The notes beneath the pieces are model-generated. The model saw nothing but the letters and a program-made list of their open reading frames with translations, was not told the DNA's origin and searched no databases. From an uncultured Bartonella sp. (lineage in GTDB: Bacteria; Pseudomonadota; Alphaproteobacteria; Rhizobiales; Rhizobiaceae): 57,299 bases of DNA. The position numbers and the translations under genes were made by a program. This document shows positions 16,710 to 26,251 of this stretch, in pieces; within the stretch, counting starts at the first letter, position 1, and each line of letters starts with the position of its first letter. The stretch covers positions 1 through 57,299 of the forward strand of contig CAMLBF010000010.1 of assembly GCA_946478235.1 (NCBI GenBank). The letters run 5' to 3'.

Positions 16710-18125
16710 ATGTCCCCTTATGATTTTGAAAATCGCGCCCATGCGGTTGATGTTGTTATTATTGGTGGTGGAATCGTTGGATGTGCTGTCGCACGCAAAA
16801 TGGCACTAGCCGGCATGCGTACAGTCTTAATGGAAAAAGGTGCGGATATTTTATCCGGTGCCTCAAAAGCCAATAGTGCCATTCTTCACACAGGGTTTGA
16901 TGCGCCGGCAAAAAGTCTTGAACTGGAACTCATTCAAAAAGGACGACAAGAATATTTGGACATCAAAGAAAGCCTTGGTCTTTCTGTTGTCAAAACATCT
17001 GCACTTGTTTGTGCGTGGAATAAGGATGAAGCCGACAAACTCCCTTATCTTTACCAGAAGGGTATTGATAATGGTGTTGCCGAATTGGAAGTGCTTAATG
17101 CCAAACAAGCCAGACAGATAGCACCACACCTTTCTGATAAACTCTGTGGTGCCTTGCATGTCAAACATGAAGATATAATTGATCCTTGGACTGCGCCCTT
17201 GGCCTATCTAACTCAGGCTGTCAAAATTGGTGCAACTTTTTTACGCAATACCGAACTTGTTAAAGGCACGTTTGAAGACGGCATTTGGCAGTTACAGACG
17301 AATAACGGCACTTATTATAGCCGTGCAGTTATAAACGCGGCAGGCTTGTTTGGTGATATTGTCGACGAACGGTTAGGCTTTGAACGAGAATTTACCATTA
17401 AGCCAAGAAAAGGACAGTTCATCGTTCTGGATAAAGCCGCAACCCAATATGTTAACTGCATTATTCTGCCCGTACCCAATGAAATTACCAAAGGTATAGT
17501 CGTTTGCCCAACGGCTTTTGGCAATGTTCTTGTTGGGCCAACCGCAGAAGAGCAAGAAGATAGAACACGCGCCACTGTTGTTCATGATACATTGGAAATG
17601 TTGAAAGCCAAAGGCACAGAAATTGTTCCTGCATTGGCAAATATAGATATTACCGCAGTTTATGCGGGCTTACGTCCAGGAAGTGATGACAAAGCCTACC
17701 GTGTTTTTGCAAGACCCGATCGGCACTGCGTGACATTGGGTGGTATCCGTTCAACCGGTCTTAGTGCATCATTGGGATTGGCACAGCATGCAGTAAAACT
17801 CCTCACGTCTTTTGCCGGCTTTAGTGAAAAGCCTGTATCGGCCCCAACAATAACAATGCCCAATCTGACTGAAATCTATGAGCGCGACTGGCAACGTGAC
17901 GATCATGGGGAAATTGTCTGCCATTGTGAAATGGTGACAAGACGCGAAATTGAAGCAACTTTCGATACACCCGTACCTCCCGGTGATTTTGGCGGTTTAA
18001 AACGGCGTACCCGTGCATGTATGGGACGATGCCAGAGTTTTTATTGTAACTCTGAAGTGGCGCAAATTATTGGCGACAGATTTTCCGCCGCTCTTACAGT
18101 AAATACCGGAAAGACTGATAAGTGA
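16710..18125 (+). CDS. FAD-dependent glycerol-3-phosphate dehydrogenase-like oxidoreductase with BFD-like [2Fe-2S] domain
   Basis: The protein (471 aa) starts at the ATG at 16710, nine bases after AAGGAGG; an upstream in-frame ATG lacks a Shine-Dalgarno. A DAO-type FAD domain opens with VDVVIIGGGIVGCAVARKMA and contains SGASKANSAILHTGFDA, typical of GlpA/LhgO enzymes. The C-terminal domain has the GlpA-type Cys motif CHCE ... CMGRCQSFYC, which binds a [2Fe-2S] cluster in BFD-like domains. It probably oxidises glycerol 3-phosphate or a related 2-hydroxy compound and hands electrons to the next gene product or to quinone. It is first in a four-gene run with the second oxidoreductase, a glycerol-kinase-like FGGY protein and a permease, under the divergent DeoR regulator. 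Confidence 0.85.
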   Translation: MSPYDFENRAHAVDVVIIGGGIVGCAVARKMALAGMRTVLMEKGADILSGASKANSAILHTGFDAPAKSLELELIQKGRQEYLDIKESLGLSVVKTSALVCAWNKDEADKLPYLYQKGIDNGVAELEVLNAKQARQIAPHLSDKLCGALHVKHEDIIDPWTAPLAYLTQAVKIGATFLRNTELVKGTFEDGIWQLQTNNGTYYSRAVINAAGLFGDIVDERLGFEREFTIKPRKGQFIVLDKAATQYVNCIILPVPNEITKGIVVCPTAFGNVLVGPTAEEQEDRTRATVVHDTLEMLKAKGTEIVPALANIDITAVYAGLRPGSDDKAYRVFARPDRHCVTLGGIRSTGLSASLGLAQHAVKLLTSFAGFSEKPVSAPTITMPNLTEIYERDWQRDDHGEIVCHCEMVTRREIEATFDTPVPPGDFGGLKRRTRACMGRCQSFYCNSEVAQIIGDRFSAALTVNTGKTDK

Positions 18126-18135
18126 GACTGCAATC

Positions 18136-19377
18136 ATGACTATGACAGAAAATAATACAACCTCTGCTGATGTCATCATTATTGGAGGAGGTCCTGCTGG
18201 GGTCGCCGCCGCACTTGAATTGAAAAAATGTGGTGTGAAACACGTCATCATTCTTGAACGGGATAATGCACTTGGAGGCGCAACACGCCATTGTAGCCAC
18301 TCGCCTTTTGGTATGCTTGAGTTTAAACGCATCTATATTGGTGCAAGCTATGGTAAAAGACTAACCGAAGAAGCCCTAAAAGCAGGCGTGGATATACGGT
18401 TTGGGCATTCTGTTGTTTCTCTTGGCGATGATGCAACATTAAAGGTCAGTTGCCATGAAGGGCTAAAAACCTTTTCTGCAAACCGCATTATTGTTGCAAC
18501 CGGAAACCGTGAAACACCCCGTTCCGCACGAATGGTAACTGGCGATCGCCCGATTGGTATTCTCAACACTGGTAGTTTGCAATCCTATGTCGCGTTTCAT
18601 AACCAAATGCCGTTTAAAAAACCGGTGATTGTAGGAACCGAACTTATTGCGTTTTCGGCCATGTTAACGTGTATTTCGCACGGCGCACGTCCGGTCGCCG
18701 TTCTTGAACGTTCCCCTTATACAACAGCATGGGCAATTTGTGGTCTATTCCCGCGCATCATGGGAATACCTGTTTATCACAATGCAGAAATTTCCGATAT
18801 TATCGGCAAACCACGCGTTAATACGGTTGTTGCCAATATTGCTGGTATTGAAAAGCGGTTTGATTGTGATGGCGTGCTTTTCACTGGCGAATTTCGCCCT
18901 GAGTCATCCTTGTTTTTAAGATCTGCAATGGGCATTACAGAAGGCTCAAAGGGACCTGTCATTGACCAAGAGGGACGCTGTCTCAATCCTCTTTATTATG
19001 CTGCTGGCAACGTATTGCGTGGTGTGGAAACTGGTGGTTTTGCTTATCGCGAAGGACAGACAGTCGGCGCAAATGTTGCGCAGGATCTGGGAAGAGAACC
19101 TAGTACAGACGAGTTAATTCAAGTAGAGTTTGATAAGCCGATCAAACTTGTTGTCCCATCTGTGTTGCGTCGCAATGAAACACTCAAACAAAACGCTGTT
19201 TTTCAATTACGATTTACTCATCGTGTCAAAGGAAAACTATCTGTTATTCTTGATGGTAACACTGTATGGAGCAAAACGGCACAGTGGTTACCTGAAAGAC
19301 GAATATTGATTCCTATTGCTCATCAAGCTATGAAAGCATCTCATATCAAACTAAACTTTGAGGAGGATGAAGGGTGA
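18136..19377 (+). CDS. NAD(P)/FAD-dependent oxidoreductase, partner of the GlpA-like oxidase
   Basis: The 413-residue pyridine-nucleotide-disulfide-type flavoprotein has ADVIIIGGGPAGVAAALELKK for FAD at its N-terminus, a central ATGNRETPRSARMVTGDRP segment and a second dinucleotide region near 155-185. A small C-terminal domain of about 80 residues follows. In several bacteria a GlpA-like oxidase, a flavoprotein of this kind and a small CxxC protein (DUF1667) form one glycerol-3-phosphate oxidation unit. The third partner is not visible here. It begins 10 bases after the oxidase and overlaps the kinase start (GTGA), so the three are tightly coupled. Reaction and acceptor are inferred. Confidence 0.75.
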   Translation: MTMTENNTTSADVIIIGGGPAGVAAALELKKCGVKHVIILERDNALGGATRHCSHSPFGMLEFKRIYIGASYGKRLTEEALKAGVDIRFGHSVVSLGDDATLKVSCHEGLKTFSANRIIVATGNRETPRSARMVTGDRPIGILNTGSLQSYVAFHNQMPFKKPVIVGTELIAFSAMLTCISHGARPVAVLERSPYTTAWAICGLFPRIMGIPVYHNAEISDIIGKPRVNTVVANIAGIEKRFDCDGVLFTGEFRPESSLFLRSAMGITEGSKGPVIDQEGRCLNPLYYAAGNVLRGVETGGFAYREGQTVGANVAQDLGREPSTDELIQVEFDKPIKLVVPSVLRRNETLKQNAVFQLRFTHRVKGKLSVILDGNTVWSKTAQWLPERRILIPIAHQAMKASHIKLNFEEDEG

Positions 19378-20777
19378 GAATTGCTTCTATAGATCAAGGA
19401 ACAACATCAACGCGTTGTCTCGTTGTCGATGATGGCGGAGCGTGGCATGTTGCAGCGGCAATACGCCATAAACAGTTTCATCCCCATCCCGGTCATGTTG
19501 AACATGATGGGGAAGAACTTATAGCCAATATTCGCACTGTTTTGGCAAAGGCCGGCCCTGTCGACGCTGTAGCCCTTGCCAATCAAGGCGAAAGCTGTCT
19601 GGCATGGGACGCAAAAACCAAAGAACCATTAAGCCCTGTCATTGTCTGGCAAGATTCTCGAACCTCGGCTGACCTTCTGACACTTCCAGCCGATGCTGAA
19701 GCAATTTCAAAACGTATTTGTGGTTTACCTTTAGACCCCTATTTTTCTGCAAGCAAACTTGCGTGGCTTTTGAAGAACAATAGCGATGTCAAAGCCGCAT
19801 ATAAAGCTGGTCGGCTAAGACTTGGCACAACTGATGCTTTTTTCCTCGATCGTTTGTGCGATAATTTTGCAACCGATTTTGCAACCGCTTCCCGCACTGG
19901 CCTAATGGATTTGCAAACATTGTCATGGAGTGAGGAACTATGTGAACTTCACAATGTTCCTATTGAATGTTTGCCAAAAATACATCCGGTTAATGCTGGT
20001 TTTGGCATGATAGATGGCAAACCATTGCAAGTTTCAATCGTTGACCAGCAAGCGGCACTTTATGGGCATAATTGCCGTAAGCCAGGTGATTGCAAAATTA
20101 CATTTGGTACTGGGGCATTTCTGCTAGCTTTAACAGGCTGTGAAAGGCCTGAAACAGGCAAACTTTTGCCAACCGTTGCGTGGCAAAAAAACAATGACAA
20201 AGCCTTCTTTGCGGTTGAAGGTGGCGTTTATGATGCAGGTGCCGCCTTGGAATGGGCAAGAAAAATCGGGTTTTTTACCGATATGTCTGAACTTGCTGGC
20301 TTCTCAGGTCCGTCGGCCATCAGCCGTGGTTTAAGCTTTGTGCCTGCAATATCCGGACTTGCCGCCCCCTATTGGGATAGACAAGCAGCCTGCTCATTCA
20401 TAGGCATGGTTCATGCGACAGACAAACGCGATATGGTTCGTGCTATTTTGGAAGGCATTGCCTTATTAACCACCAAGCTTATTGAAAACACGTCAGAAAT
20501 TGTGCCTTTGAACAATACGATTTCAATTGATGGTGGGCTGTCGCAAAATGCCTATTTTGCCCAATTCCTGGCATCGGCAAGCGGAAGAACAATTATTGTG
20601 CCGCAAATGCATGAACTTACCGCTTTTGGTTTGGCAGAACTTTGTGGTGTTACCATTGAAGGTATTCGTGAAAGACCAGCAATTTATAAACCAGATGGCT
20701 CTGTCAGCAATCAGGATCACTTACTTTTTGACTCGGCAATTCAACGCTCTTGCAAGTGGCATGATGTAAATCACTAA
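19374..20777 (+). CDS. FGGY-family carbohydrate kinase, glycerol kinase-like
   Basis: The 467-residue kinase starts at a GTG overlapping the TGA of the previous gene. It has the FGGY phosphate-binding loop DQGTTSTR (residues 6-13), VIVWQDSRTS, a DQQAALYGH segment with the catalytic Asp, GTGAFLLA in the ATP site and the C-terminal family signature ISIDGGLSQNAYFAQFLA. It is nearer to glycerol kinase than to xylulose or gluconate kinases but shorter than the usual 500 residues. In context it would phosphorylate glycerol or another polyol, giving the substrate of the FAD oxidase encoded upstream. No glycerol facilitator is adjacent. Confidence 0.85.
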   Translation: MRIASIDQGTTSTRCLVVDDGGAWHVAAAIRHKQFHPHPGHVEHDGEELIANIRTVLAKAGPVDAVALANQGESCLAWDAKTKEPLSPVIVWQDSRTSADLLTLPADAEAISKRICGLPLDPYFSASKLAWLLKNNSDVKAAYKAGRLRLGTTDAFFLDRLCDNFATDFATASRTGLMDLQTLSWSEELCELHNVPIECLPKIHPVNAGFGMIDGKPLQVSIVDQQAALYGHNCRKPGDCKITFGTGAFLLALTGCERPETGKLLPTVAWQKNNDKAFFAVEGGVYDAGAALEWARKIGFFTDMSELAGFSGPSAISRGLSFVPAISGLAAPYWDRQAACSFIGMVHATDKRDMVRAILEGIALLTTKLIENTSEIVPLNNTISIDGGLSQNAYFAQFLASASGRTIIVPQMHELTAFGLAELCGVTIEGIRERPAIYKPDGSVSNQDHLLFDSAIQRSCKWHDVNH

Positions 20778-20805
20778 ACCATTGGTTGCGTTTTCCTTCA
20801 AAAAC

Positions 20806-20847
20806 ATATAAGTGCAGAAACAGTATAGTATTTGACTGCACTTATAT
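20806..20847 (+). promoter_or_regulatory. 12-bp inverted repeat abutting the permease ribosome-binding site
   Basis: ATATAAGTGCAG at 20806-20817 and CTGCACTTATAT at 20836-20847 are perfect inverses with an 18-base A/T-rich loop. The right arm ends one base before the GAGGGG Shine-Dalgarno of the permease (20849-20854). It lacks a T-run. It could be an operator dyad, or an RNA stem setting permease translation separately from the kinase. Confidence 0.65.
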
Positions 20848-20860
20848 CGAGGGGACCAAA

Positions 20861-22363
20861 ATGCAGGATAATCAGGGCCAACAGGCACATCAGCATACCA
20901 CAGAACATGATCATCTAAAACGTGACATAACACCGTTCCAATCATTTGCGGTTGCATTCGGTTTTGTGTCAATTGCCACTGGAATTTTCACAGCTTATGC
21001 ATCAATGCTCGCCAGTGCCGGCCCTGCCGGTATATGGACATGGCCAATCGTCGTCATTGGACAGTTGATGGTTGCATTTATTCTTGGTTCACTGGCCGCC
21101 AGAATACCCGTTACTGGCTACGTCTACCAATGGGCTTCCCGTATCACCAATCCGGTTTTCGGCTGGATAGCTGGTTGGATTAGTTTTACCTTTTTAGCCG
21201 TAGTTCTCTGCGCGGTAGATTACACGATAGCATCTGCCATTTTGCCAGTTATGTTCGGCTATACTGGTAACCCTATAAATTGTTGGATTATCACAGCGAT
21301 TGTAATTGTCTTACAGGCTTTGATGATTGCTTTTTCAACCCGCTTCACACAGCGTTTCAATGCTGTTGCGGTGACAATACAGCTTGTTGGCATGATCGGC
21401 TTGGTTATTTTGTTATTTGCTGTTGGTTATGGCAAAAATGAACTCGATTTTTCGATGTTATTTAATAAAGGAACCATTGCACCTGAAGGATATTTTTCAT
21501 TCGGTAGCCTAACACAGGTTGGACCTTGGATGATGGCAACTCTTTTAGGTGCCTTTACAATTGTTGGTTTTGAATCTGCTGCCAATCTTGCAGAAGAAAC
21601 ACGTGAGCCGGCACGTATCGTCCCTAAAGCAATGTGGCAAGCTGTTTTAAGCTTGGGAATAATAGGAATGTTGTTTCTCATTGCAGTAACAGCCTTGCTC
21701 GGAGATCCTGCCGCTCTTGCTCATTCCGAAACGCCGATAGCAGATGTTATTTCGCGCGTTTTGGGACCAATTCTTGGTAAAGGGCTTCTTGTTCTGGTTG
21801 TTATTTCTATTTTTTCTTGCGGCCTTGTTATTCTGCTCAGCGGAACAAGACTTGTTTGGGCAATGTCACGTGACCAACGCTTTCCTGGCTGGCAAGTTTT
21901 GCATAAAATCAGCCCAACGCTTCATACACCACTCAATGCAACAATTTTTGTTGCTTTGCTTGGAGAAATCATTCTGGTCATTTTCTCGCGTGAAACAGAT
22001 GCCCTTTTTGCCCTGTTCTCTGCGGCAACCTTATTACCAGCAATCATTTATGCCATTTCAGTGGGCATGTATGCTTTAAAACGCAAAACAATGCCAGCAA
22101 GCCAAGGTTTCACTTTAGGACAATGGGAAACACCAGTTCTTGTATTGGCAATCATCTGGCTCATCTTTGAATTGGCAATTTTCCGCGATGCTTCTTTTGC
22201 AAAGCCGTGGGCTTATGTTGCTGTCATGTTTGTCATCGGCATGGTTTATCTTGGTTATCTGTTAATGACACGCGGCACGGCAGGTTTAAAAATGCCAGAA
22301 ATGATCGCCATTGATGCAATATTAGATGAAGACAAAGGCGCATCAATCGACACGCCAAAATAA
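20861..22363 (+). CDS. APC-family amino acid / amine permease
   Basis: The protein (500 aa) starts at the ATG preceded by GAGGGG. A longer frame begins in the spacer without a ribosome site. A His-rich N-terminal tail is followed by about twelve hydrophobic segments. Family hallmarks are the FGFVSIATGIFTAYASMLASAGPAG first-helix break, IPVTGYVYQWASRI and GFESAANLAEETREPARIVPKA, which recalls GABA/choline-type APC permeases (APC 2.A.3). It imports an amino acid, amine or organic cation by H+ coupling. It sits last in the DeoR-controlled run but beyond an inverted repeat, and precedes the convergent pxp cluster, so its substrate could belong to either. Substrate unknown. Confidence 0.85.
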   Translation: MQDNQGQQAHQHTTEHDHLKRDITPFQSFAVAFGFVSIATGIFTAYASMLASAGPAGIWTWPIVVIGQLMVAFILGSLAARIPVTGYVYQWASRITNPVFGWIAGWISFTFLAVVLCAVDYTIASAILPVMFGYTGNPINCWIITAIVIVLQALMIAFSTRFTQRFNAVAVTIQLVGMIGLVILLFAVGYGKNELDFSMLFNKGTIAPEGYFSFGSLTQVGPWMMATLLGAFTIVGFESAANLAEETREPARIVPKAMWQAVLSLGIIGMLFLIAVTALLGDPAALAHSETPIADVISRVLGPILGKGLLVLVVISIFSCGLVILLSGTRLVWAMSRDQRFPGWQVLHKISPTLHTPLNATIFVALLGEIILVIFSRETDALFALFSAATLLPAIIYAISVGMYALKRKTMPASQGFTLGQWETPVLVLAIIWLIFELAIFRDASFAKPWAYVAVMFVIGMVYLGYLLMTRGTAGLKMPEMIAIDAILDEDKGASIDTPK

Positions 22364-22389
22364 TCGTTCAAACGTTCTTTGTTAAAATA

Positions 22390-22443
22390 GCTTGAGCACT
22401 ATTTCCTAAACTAATCGCTTAAGCGTTATTTCTTAGACTGAAT
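22390..22443 (+). repeat. Two imperfect tandem copies of a 27-bp unit
   Basis: Both copies begin GCTTRAGCRYTATTTCYTA, at 22390 and 22417, with about seven differences in 27. They lie between the permease stop and its terminator. Confidence 0.65.
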
Positions 22444-22446
22444 GAG

Positions 22447-22482
22447 TGCTGCTTTCAAATGGTGAAAGCAGCATTCTTTTTT
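22447..22482 (+). terminator. Terminator after the permease
   Basis: An 11-bp perfect stem (TGCTGCTTTCA / TGAAAGCAGCA) with a 5-base loop is followed by TTCTTTTTTT. This is a textbook rho-independent terminator closing the DeoR-linked operon. Confidence 0.9.
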
Positions 22483-22557
22483 TCAATCGACAAATGTTTT
22501 TATCAACCAACACACTGGTAGATTGCATTTTTTAAAGCAGAGAACGCGCACTCGCTA

Positions 22558-22617
22558 ACAAGTATGCAAAAGCTGACATGCTAGAAACTGATACGCTAAA
22601 AACTGACATGCGATTAT
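22558..22617. repeat. Imperfect 15-bp tandem repeat, three to four copies
   Basis: CTGA words recur at 22573, 22588 and 22603, exactly 15 bp apart, in units like CTGACATGCTAGAAA. A weaker copy precedes them at 22558. They lie in the spacer between convergent operons. Confidence 0.65.
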
Positions 22618-22728
22618 TTCAGGCATTTTTTGTAGAAGTTAAAAAACAAAACGCTTTTTGAAAGTATTTTCTTTTCCATAAGTCGCATTTCATGCCTAAA
22701 AGATACCGCATCACGACAGGGGCAATTG

Positions 22729-22753
22729 ACCTGATGGCATATCGCCATCAGGT
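22729..22753 (-). terminator. Hairpin downstream of the biotin carboxylase gene
   Basis: A perfect 10-bp stem (ACCTGATGGC / GCCATCAGGT) with a 5-base loop lies 88 bases beyond the stop at 22841. There is no T-run on the minus strand, so it is a likely 3' end-protecting hairpin or weak terminator. Confidence 0.55.
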
Positions 22754-22840
22754 TGCTATTAGGGTTATTTGCGGTCAGAATTTAAGTTCTTTGCCAGCAG
22801 AATTATAAGAAAGCTAATCATACTTTTTGAATATTGCCTA

Positions 22841-24574
22841 TTAAGCAACAACAATACGACCGATAATTTCTCCCGCCTGCTGATTTTCTCCAGCCTGCTT
22901 TATGATTTTTATTTTACCTGAACATGGTGCAACAATCGCAGTTTCCATTTTCATTGCTTCCATAATGGCAACTGTGGCGCCTGCATCAACATCTGCACCA
23001 TCTTCAACAAGCCAAGTTCTTATTGCACCTGGAATTGGCGCACATAAATCACCTTCGGTGGTTTCTTGTTGTTTTTCACCCTTTTCTTGTGGTGCAGCGA
23101 CCGACAAACCACCCAGCAATTGTAAAAAATTATCCGGAAGCCCAAGCTCGACACGTTTACCGTCCAGCTCAATCATGTAACGGTTGATGTGCACTGGCTC
23201 GCTTTTACCACGCATCGCCATTGATAATGGTTCGGCAAAATCCGTTTCAATCCAACGTGTATGAACACCAAAACTATTTTTGTTAGTAAAATCTGGATTT
23301 TTTACAATGAGCTGATGGAAGGGAAGAACCGTTGCGACCCCTTCAATGACAAATTCCTGCAAAGCACGGTTTGCCCGCGCTAAAGCCTGCTCACGGTTTT
23401 TACCAGTCACAATCAGCTTTGCCATCATGGAATCATATTGCGGCGCAATGTCATCGCCTTCGCGAACACCACTATCAACACGAACTCCAGGACCTAAAGG
23501 AGGAATAAACCGTGTAATTTTTCCCGGACAAGGTAAAAAACCACGCCCGACATCTTCCGCATTGATACGAAATTCAATTGAGTGGCCAATTGGCTCTGGT
23601 GTTTCGCTAATACTGAGATCCAACCCATCGGCGATGCGGAACTGTTCGACAACCAGATCAATATTGGCAGTCTCTTCTGTAACCGGATGTTCAACCTGAA
23701 GCCGTGTATTGACTTCAAGAAATGAAATTACACCATTGCGTCCGAGTAAAAATTCGACCGTTCCGACACCGGCATAACCAACTTCCCGACAAATATTGCG
23801 AGCAGCCTCTTCAATACATGTTCTTTCTTCTTGCGATAGAAAAGGTGCCGGTGCTTCTTCAACCAATTTCTGATTACGTCTTTGTAACGAACAATCCCTT
23901 GTTCCCACAACCACAACATGGCCATTCTTATCAGCAATAAATTGCGCCTCGACATGGCGAGGCCGATCCAGAAACTGTTCAACATAACATTCGCCACGGC
24001 CAAAAGCAGAGATAGCTTCGCGCACAGCAGAATCGAACAGCTCATTGGCCTCTTCGGCTTTCCAAACAACCTTCATACCGCGTCCACCGCCGCCATGTGC
24101 CGCTTTAATCGCAACAGGATAGCCATAGGTTTTAGCGAAATTAATAACGTCATTGCCACTTTCAATCATGCCATTGCTGCCAGCAACCAACGGCGCACCT
24201 ACCTTTTTGGCAACGGTACGTGCTTTGACCTTGTCTCCCAAGAGGTCAATAACCTCTGGTGAAGGACCAATCCACGTCAACCCCTCGTCCATGACACGTT
24301 GGGCAAATTCAGCACTTTCCGATAAAAACCCATAACCTGGATGGACACTGTCTGCGCCTGAACGTTTGGCAATATCAATGACCTTATCAATATTCAAATA
24401 TGTGTCTTGTGCCCTGTCACCCTTTAAAGCATAGGCCTCATCAGCATGTTTCACAAATAATGCCGCGCTATCAGCATCTGAATAAATTGCAACAGACTGC
24501 ACACCATAATCACGTGCAGCCCGCACAATACGCAAAGCAATTTCACCACGATTGGCAATTAGAATTTTTTTCAT
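22841..24574 (-). CDS. Biotin carboxylase with fused biotinyl domain (pxp-associated acyl-CoA/urea carboxylase-like subunit)
   Basis: The 577-residue protein has an AccC-type biotin carboxylase (MKKILIANRGEIALRI, ATP-grasp loop HGGGGRGM at 160-167, EVNTRLQVEHPVTEE) and, after an unusual linker, a C-terminal biotinyl domain with MEAMKMET, the biotinylated lysine being Lys542. This is the layout of an acetyl/propionyl-CoA carboxylase alpha chain or the carboxylase half of urea amidolyase. No carboxyltransferase gene is adjacent. It follows fused pxpBC by 17 bases and so belongs to a 5-oxoproline operon. Similar carboxylase genes recur beside pxpABC in other bacteria, and their contribution is not settled; they could carboxylate an amide intermediate by analogy with urea amidolyase. 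Confidence 0.88.
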   Translation of the reverse strand: MKKILIANRGEIALRIVRAARDYGVQSVAIYSDADSAALFVKHADEAYALKGDRAQDTYLNIDKVIDIAKRSGADSVHPGYGFLSESAEFAQRVMDEGLTWIGPSPEVIDLLGDKVKARTVAKKVGAPLVAGSNGMIESGNDVINFAKTYGYPVAIKAAHGGGGRGMKVVWKAEEANELFDSAVREAISAFGRGECYVEQFLDRPRHVEAQFIADKNGHVVVVGTRDCSLQRRNQKLVEEAPAPFLSQEERTCIEEAARNICREVGYAGVGTVEFLLGRNGVISFLEVNTRLQVEHPVTEETANIDLVVEQFRIADGLDLSISETPEPIGHSIEFRINAEDVGRGFLPCPGKITRFIPPLGPGVRVDSGVREGDDIAPQYDSMMAKLIVTGKNREQALARANRALQEFVIEGVATVLPFHQLIVKNPDFTNKNSFGVHTRWIETDFAEPLSMAMRGKSEPVHINRYMIELDGKRVELGLPDNFLQLLGGLSVAAPQEKGEKQQETTEGDLCAPIPGAIRTWLVEDGADVDAGATVAIMEAMKMETAIVAPCSGKIKIIKQAGENQQAGEIIGRIVVA

Positions 24575-24591
24575 TTTGTTTCCCTTGCGTT

Positions 24592-26238
24592 TTAGTGACT
24601 TGAAGCGGATTTTTTATCAGAAAATTGTTTGACTGGCTGAAACCGAACTTTACAACCAATAGGAATTTGCGCTGCCAAATCAATGTGATAATGAGCAAGA
24701 TTGGCAATAACAGGATAACCACCTGTTACTGGTCTGTCTCGCAAAAATAAAACCGGCTGACCACTCATTGGAATTTGAATTGCACCGGTTGCCGTTCCTT
24801 CACTGGGCAATTCGTCCTTAATTGCGCGCTGTAACGGTTGATCCCCCAATAATCGCATACCAACGCGGCTGGATTCAGCCGTAACTTGCCACAATTGATT
24901 GAGGAATAATTCGACAGACTCTGTCGTAAACCAATCTGTTCTCGGGCCCATAACGACATCCAGCACCACCGTTTCACCTGGTTTAGGCATTGGAAAAGCT
25001 TGCGCTACTGTAAGAGAAACAGGCGTATGCAATGCTTCATTTTTATCTTTTGCACCATAGAGCAATTCCCCATTTAACAGCGGTTCTGGCCCTATATTCG
25101 ATAAAGTATCACGAGAAGCACTCAGCAATATCTTTTGCACAGCAAAACCGCCTCTTAAAGCCATATAGCTCCGAAAGCCTGAGGTTGCCGCTCCAACAGT
25201 AATCGTATCACCTTCATCAATAGCTATTGGACAGTTCTTTGTTACACGCAGCTTCTCACCGTCTTTTGTCGTAATTGTAATCGACTGGTCTGCTCCACAA
25301 AAAGCAATAACCGATGGCTCCAAGGCCGATATGACCGTGTTTCCATAAGTAATTTCCAGCACTGGCATATCCAATTGGTTGCCAACAAGATAATTGGCAT
25401 TGCACATAGATCCCTGATCCAACGCGCCAGAAGGAGACAAGCCTTGCGAGGTTTGCCCCACACGCCCTTTATCCTGAAATGTTATTGGCATGAGTGTTGA
25501 AATAATTTCCAACGATGGTTGGCGTGACACCCCTCCCCTGTCATCAACCAGAACATTTTTATCAATCTGTTTTTGGCTGGATGCCTCATTGCCTAACGGC
25601 AATTTAACCCGTTTATGTATGCCTTTACTGGTTACATCAACAAACCGAACCTTATCACCGGGTTTGAGTAAAGATGGTGGATCACGATCAAGATCAAACA
25701 TGGCAATATCTGTTTGGCCAATTAATTGCCAACCACCCGGACTTGCTTGCGGATAAACACCGCTAAATTTACCAGCCAAAGCAACGGAACCCGCAGGGAT
25801 TACCTTTCTTGGACTTGCCCGACGTGGCACATCAAATATGGGATCACCACCCGTTAAATAGGCAAACCCTGGTGCAAAACCAGTAAAGGCAACACTATAA
25901 TGACTTTGCGTATGGCGACGGATAATCTCCTCGCGGTTAAGATTAAGAAGATTGGCAACATCATCTAGATCTTCACCATTGTAAACAACGGGTATTTCAA
26001 TCAATGTTTCATTGATTTTGCTTCTCTTATCCGGCTTGATACTGGATATGATATTTTGCAAATCGGTTTCATTGGCTGAAAACTGGTCAAAGCTAATCAG
26101 AAGCGTGCGTGCCGCAGGAATAATTTCGGTAATCCCTTGGGGCATATTGTTCTGAAGAGCATCAAAAAGTGCCAAAGTCTGCTCAAGATCAGCCAATTCA
26201 ATAAGAAAGCTGCAATCGTTTACACTGAGAAAACGCAT
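24592..26238 (-). CDS. pxpBC: 5-oxoprolinase subunits B and C, fused (PxpBC; KipI-KipA)
   Basis: The protein (548 aa) starts MRFLSVND at an ATG eight bases after AGAGG; a longer start would overlap pxpA. The first part (about 1-225) is the PxpB/KipI half, with HTQSHYSVAFTGFAPGFAYL and the RASPRKVIPAGSVALAG strand. The second (about 250-548) is the PxpC/KipA half, with ITFQDKGRVGQTSQGLSPSG, SGQPVLFLRDRPVTGGYPV and a C-terminal GCKVRF. With PxpA it forms the ATP-dependent prokaryotic 5-oxoprolinase that opens 5-oxoproline (pyroglutamate) to glutamate. The usual separate pxpB and pxpC genes are joined in frame here, an arrangement also seen in urea-amidolyase-like proteins. Confidence 0.9.
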   Translation of the reverse strand: MRFLSVNDCSFLIELADLEQTLALFDALQNNMPQGITEIIPAARTLLISFDQFSANETDLQNIISSIKPDKRSKINETLIEIPVVYNGEDLDDVANLLNLNREEIIRRHTQSHYSVAFTGFAPGFAYLTGGDPIFDVPRRASPRKVIPAGSVALAGKFSGVYPQASPGGWQLIGQTDIAMFDLDRDPPSLLKPGDKVRFVDVTSKGIHKRVKLPLGNEASSQKQIDKNVLVDDRGGVSRQPSLEIISTLMPITFQDKGRVGQTSQGLSPSGALDQGSMCNANYLVGNQLDMPVLEITYGNTVISALEPSVIAFCGADQSITITTKDGEKLRVTKNCPIAIDEGDTITVGAATSGFRSYMALRGGFAVQKILLSASRDTLSNIGPEPLLNGELLYGAKDKNEALHTPVSLTVAQAFPMPKPGETVVLDVVMGPRTDWFTTESVELFLNQLWQVTAESSRVGMRLLGDQPLQRAIKDELPSEGTATGAIQIPMSGQPVLFLRDRPVTGGYPVIANLAHYHIDLAAQIPIGCKVRFQPVKQFSDKKSASSH

Positions 26239-26251
26239 ATTATAGCCTCTT

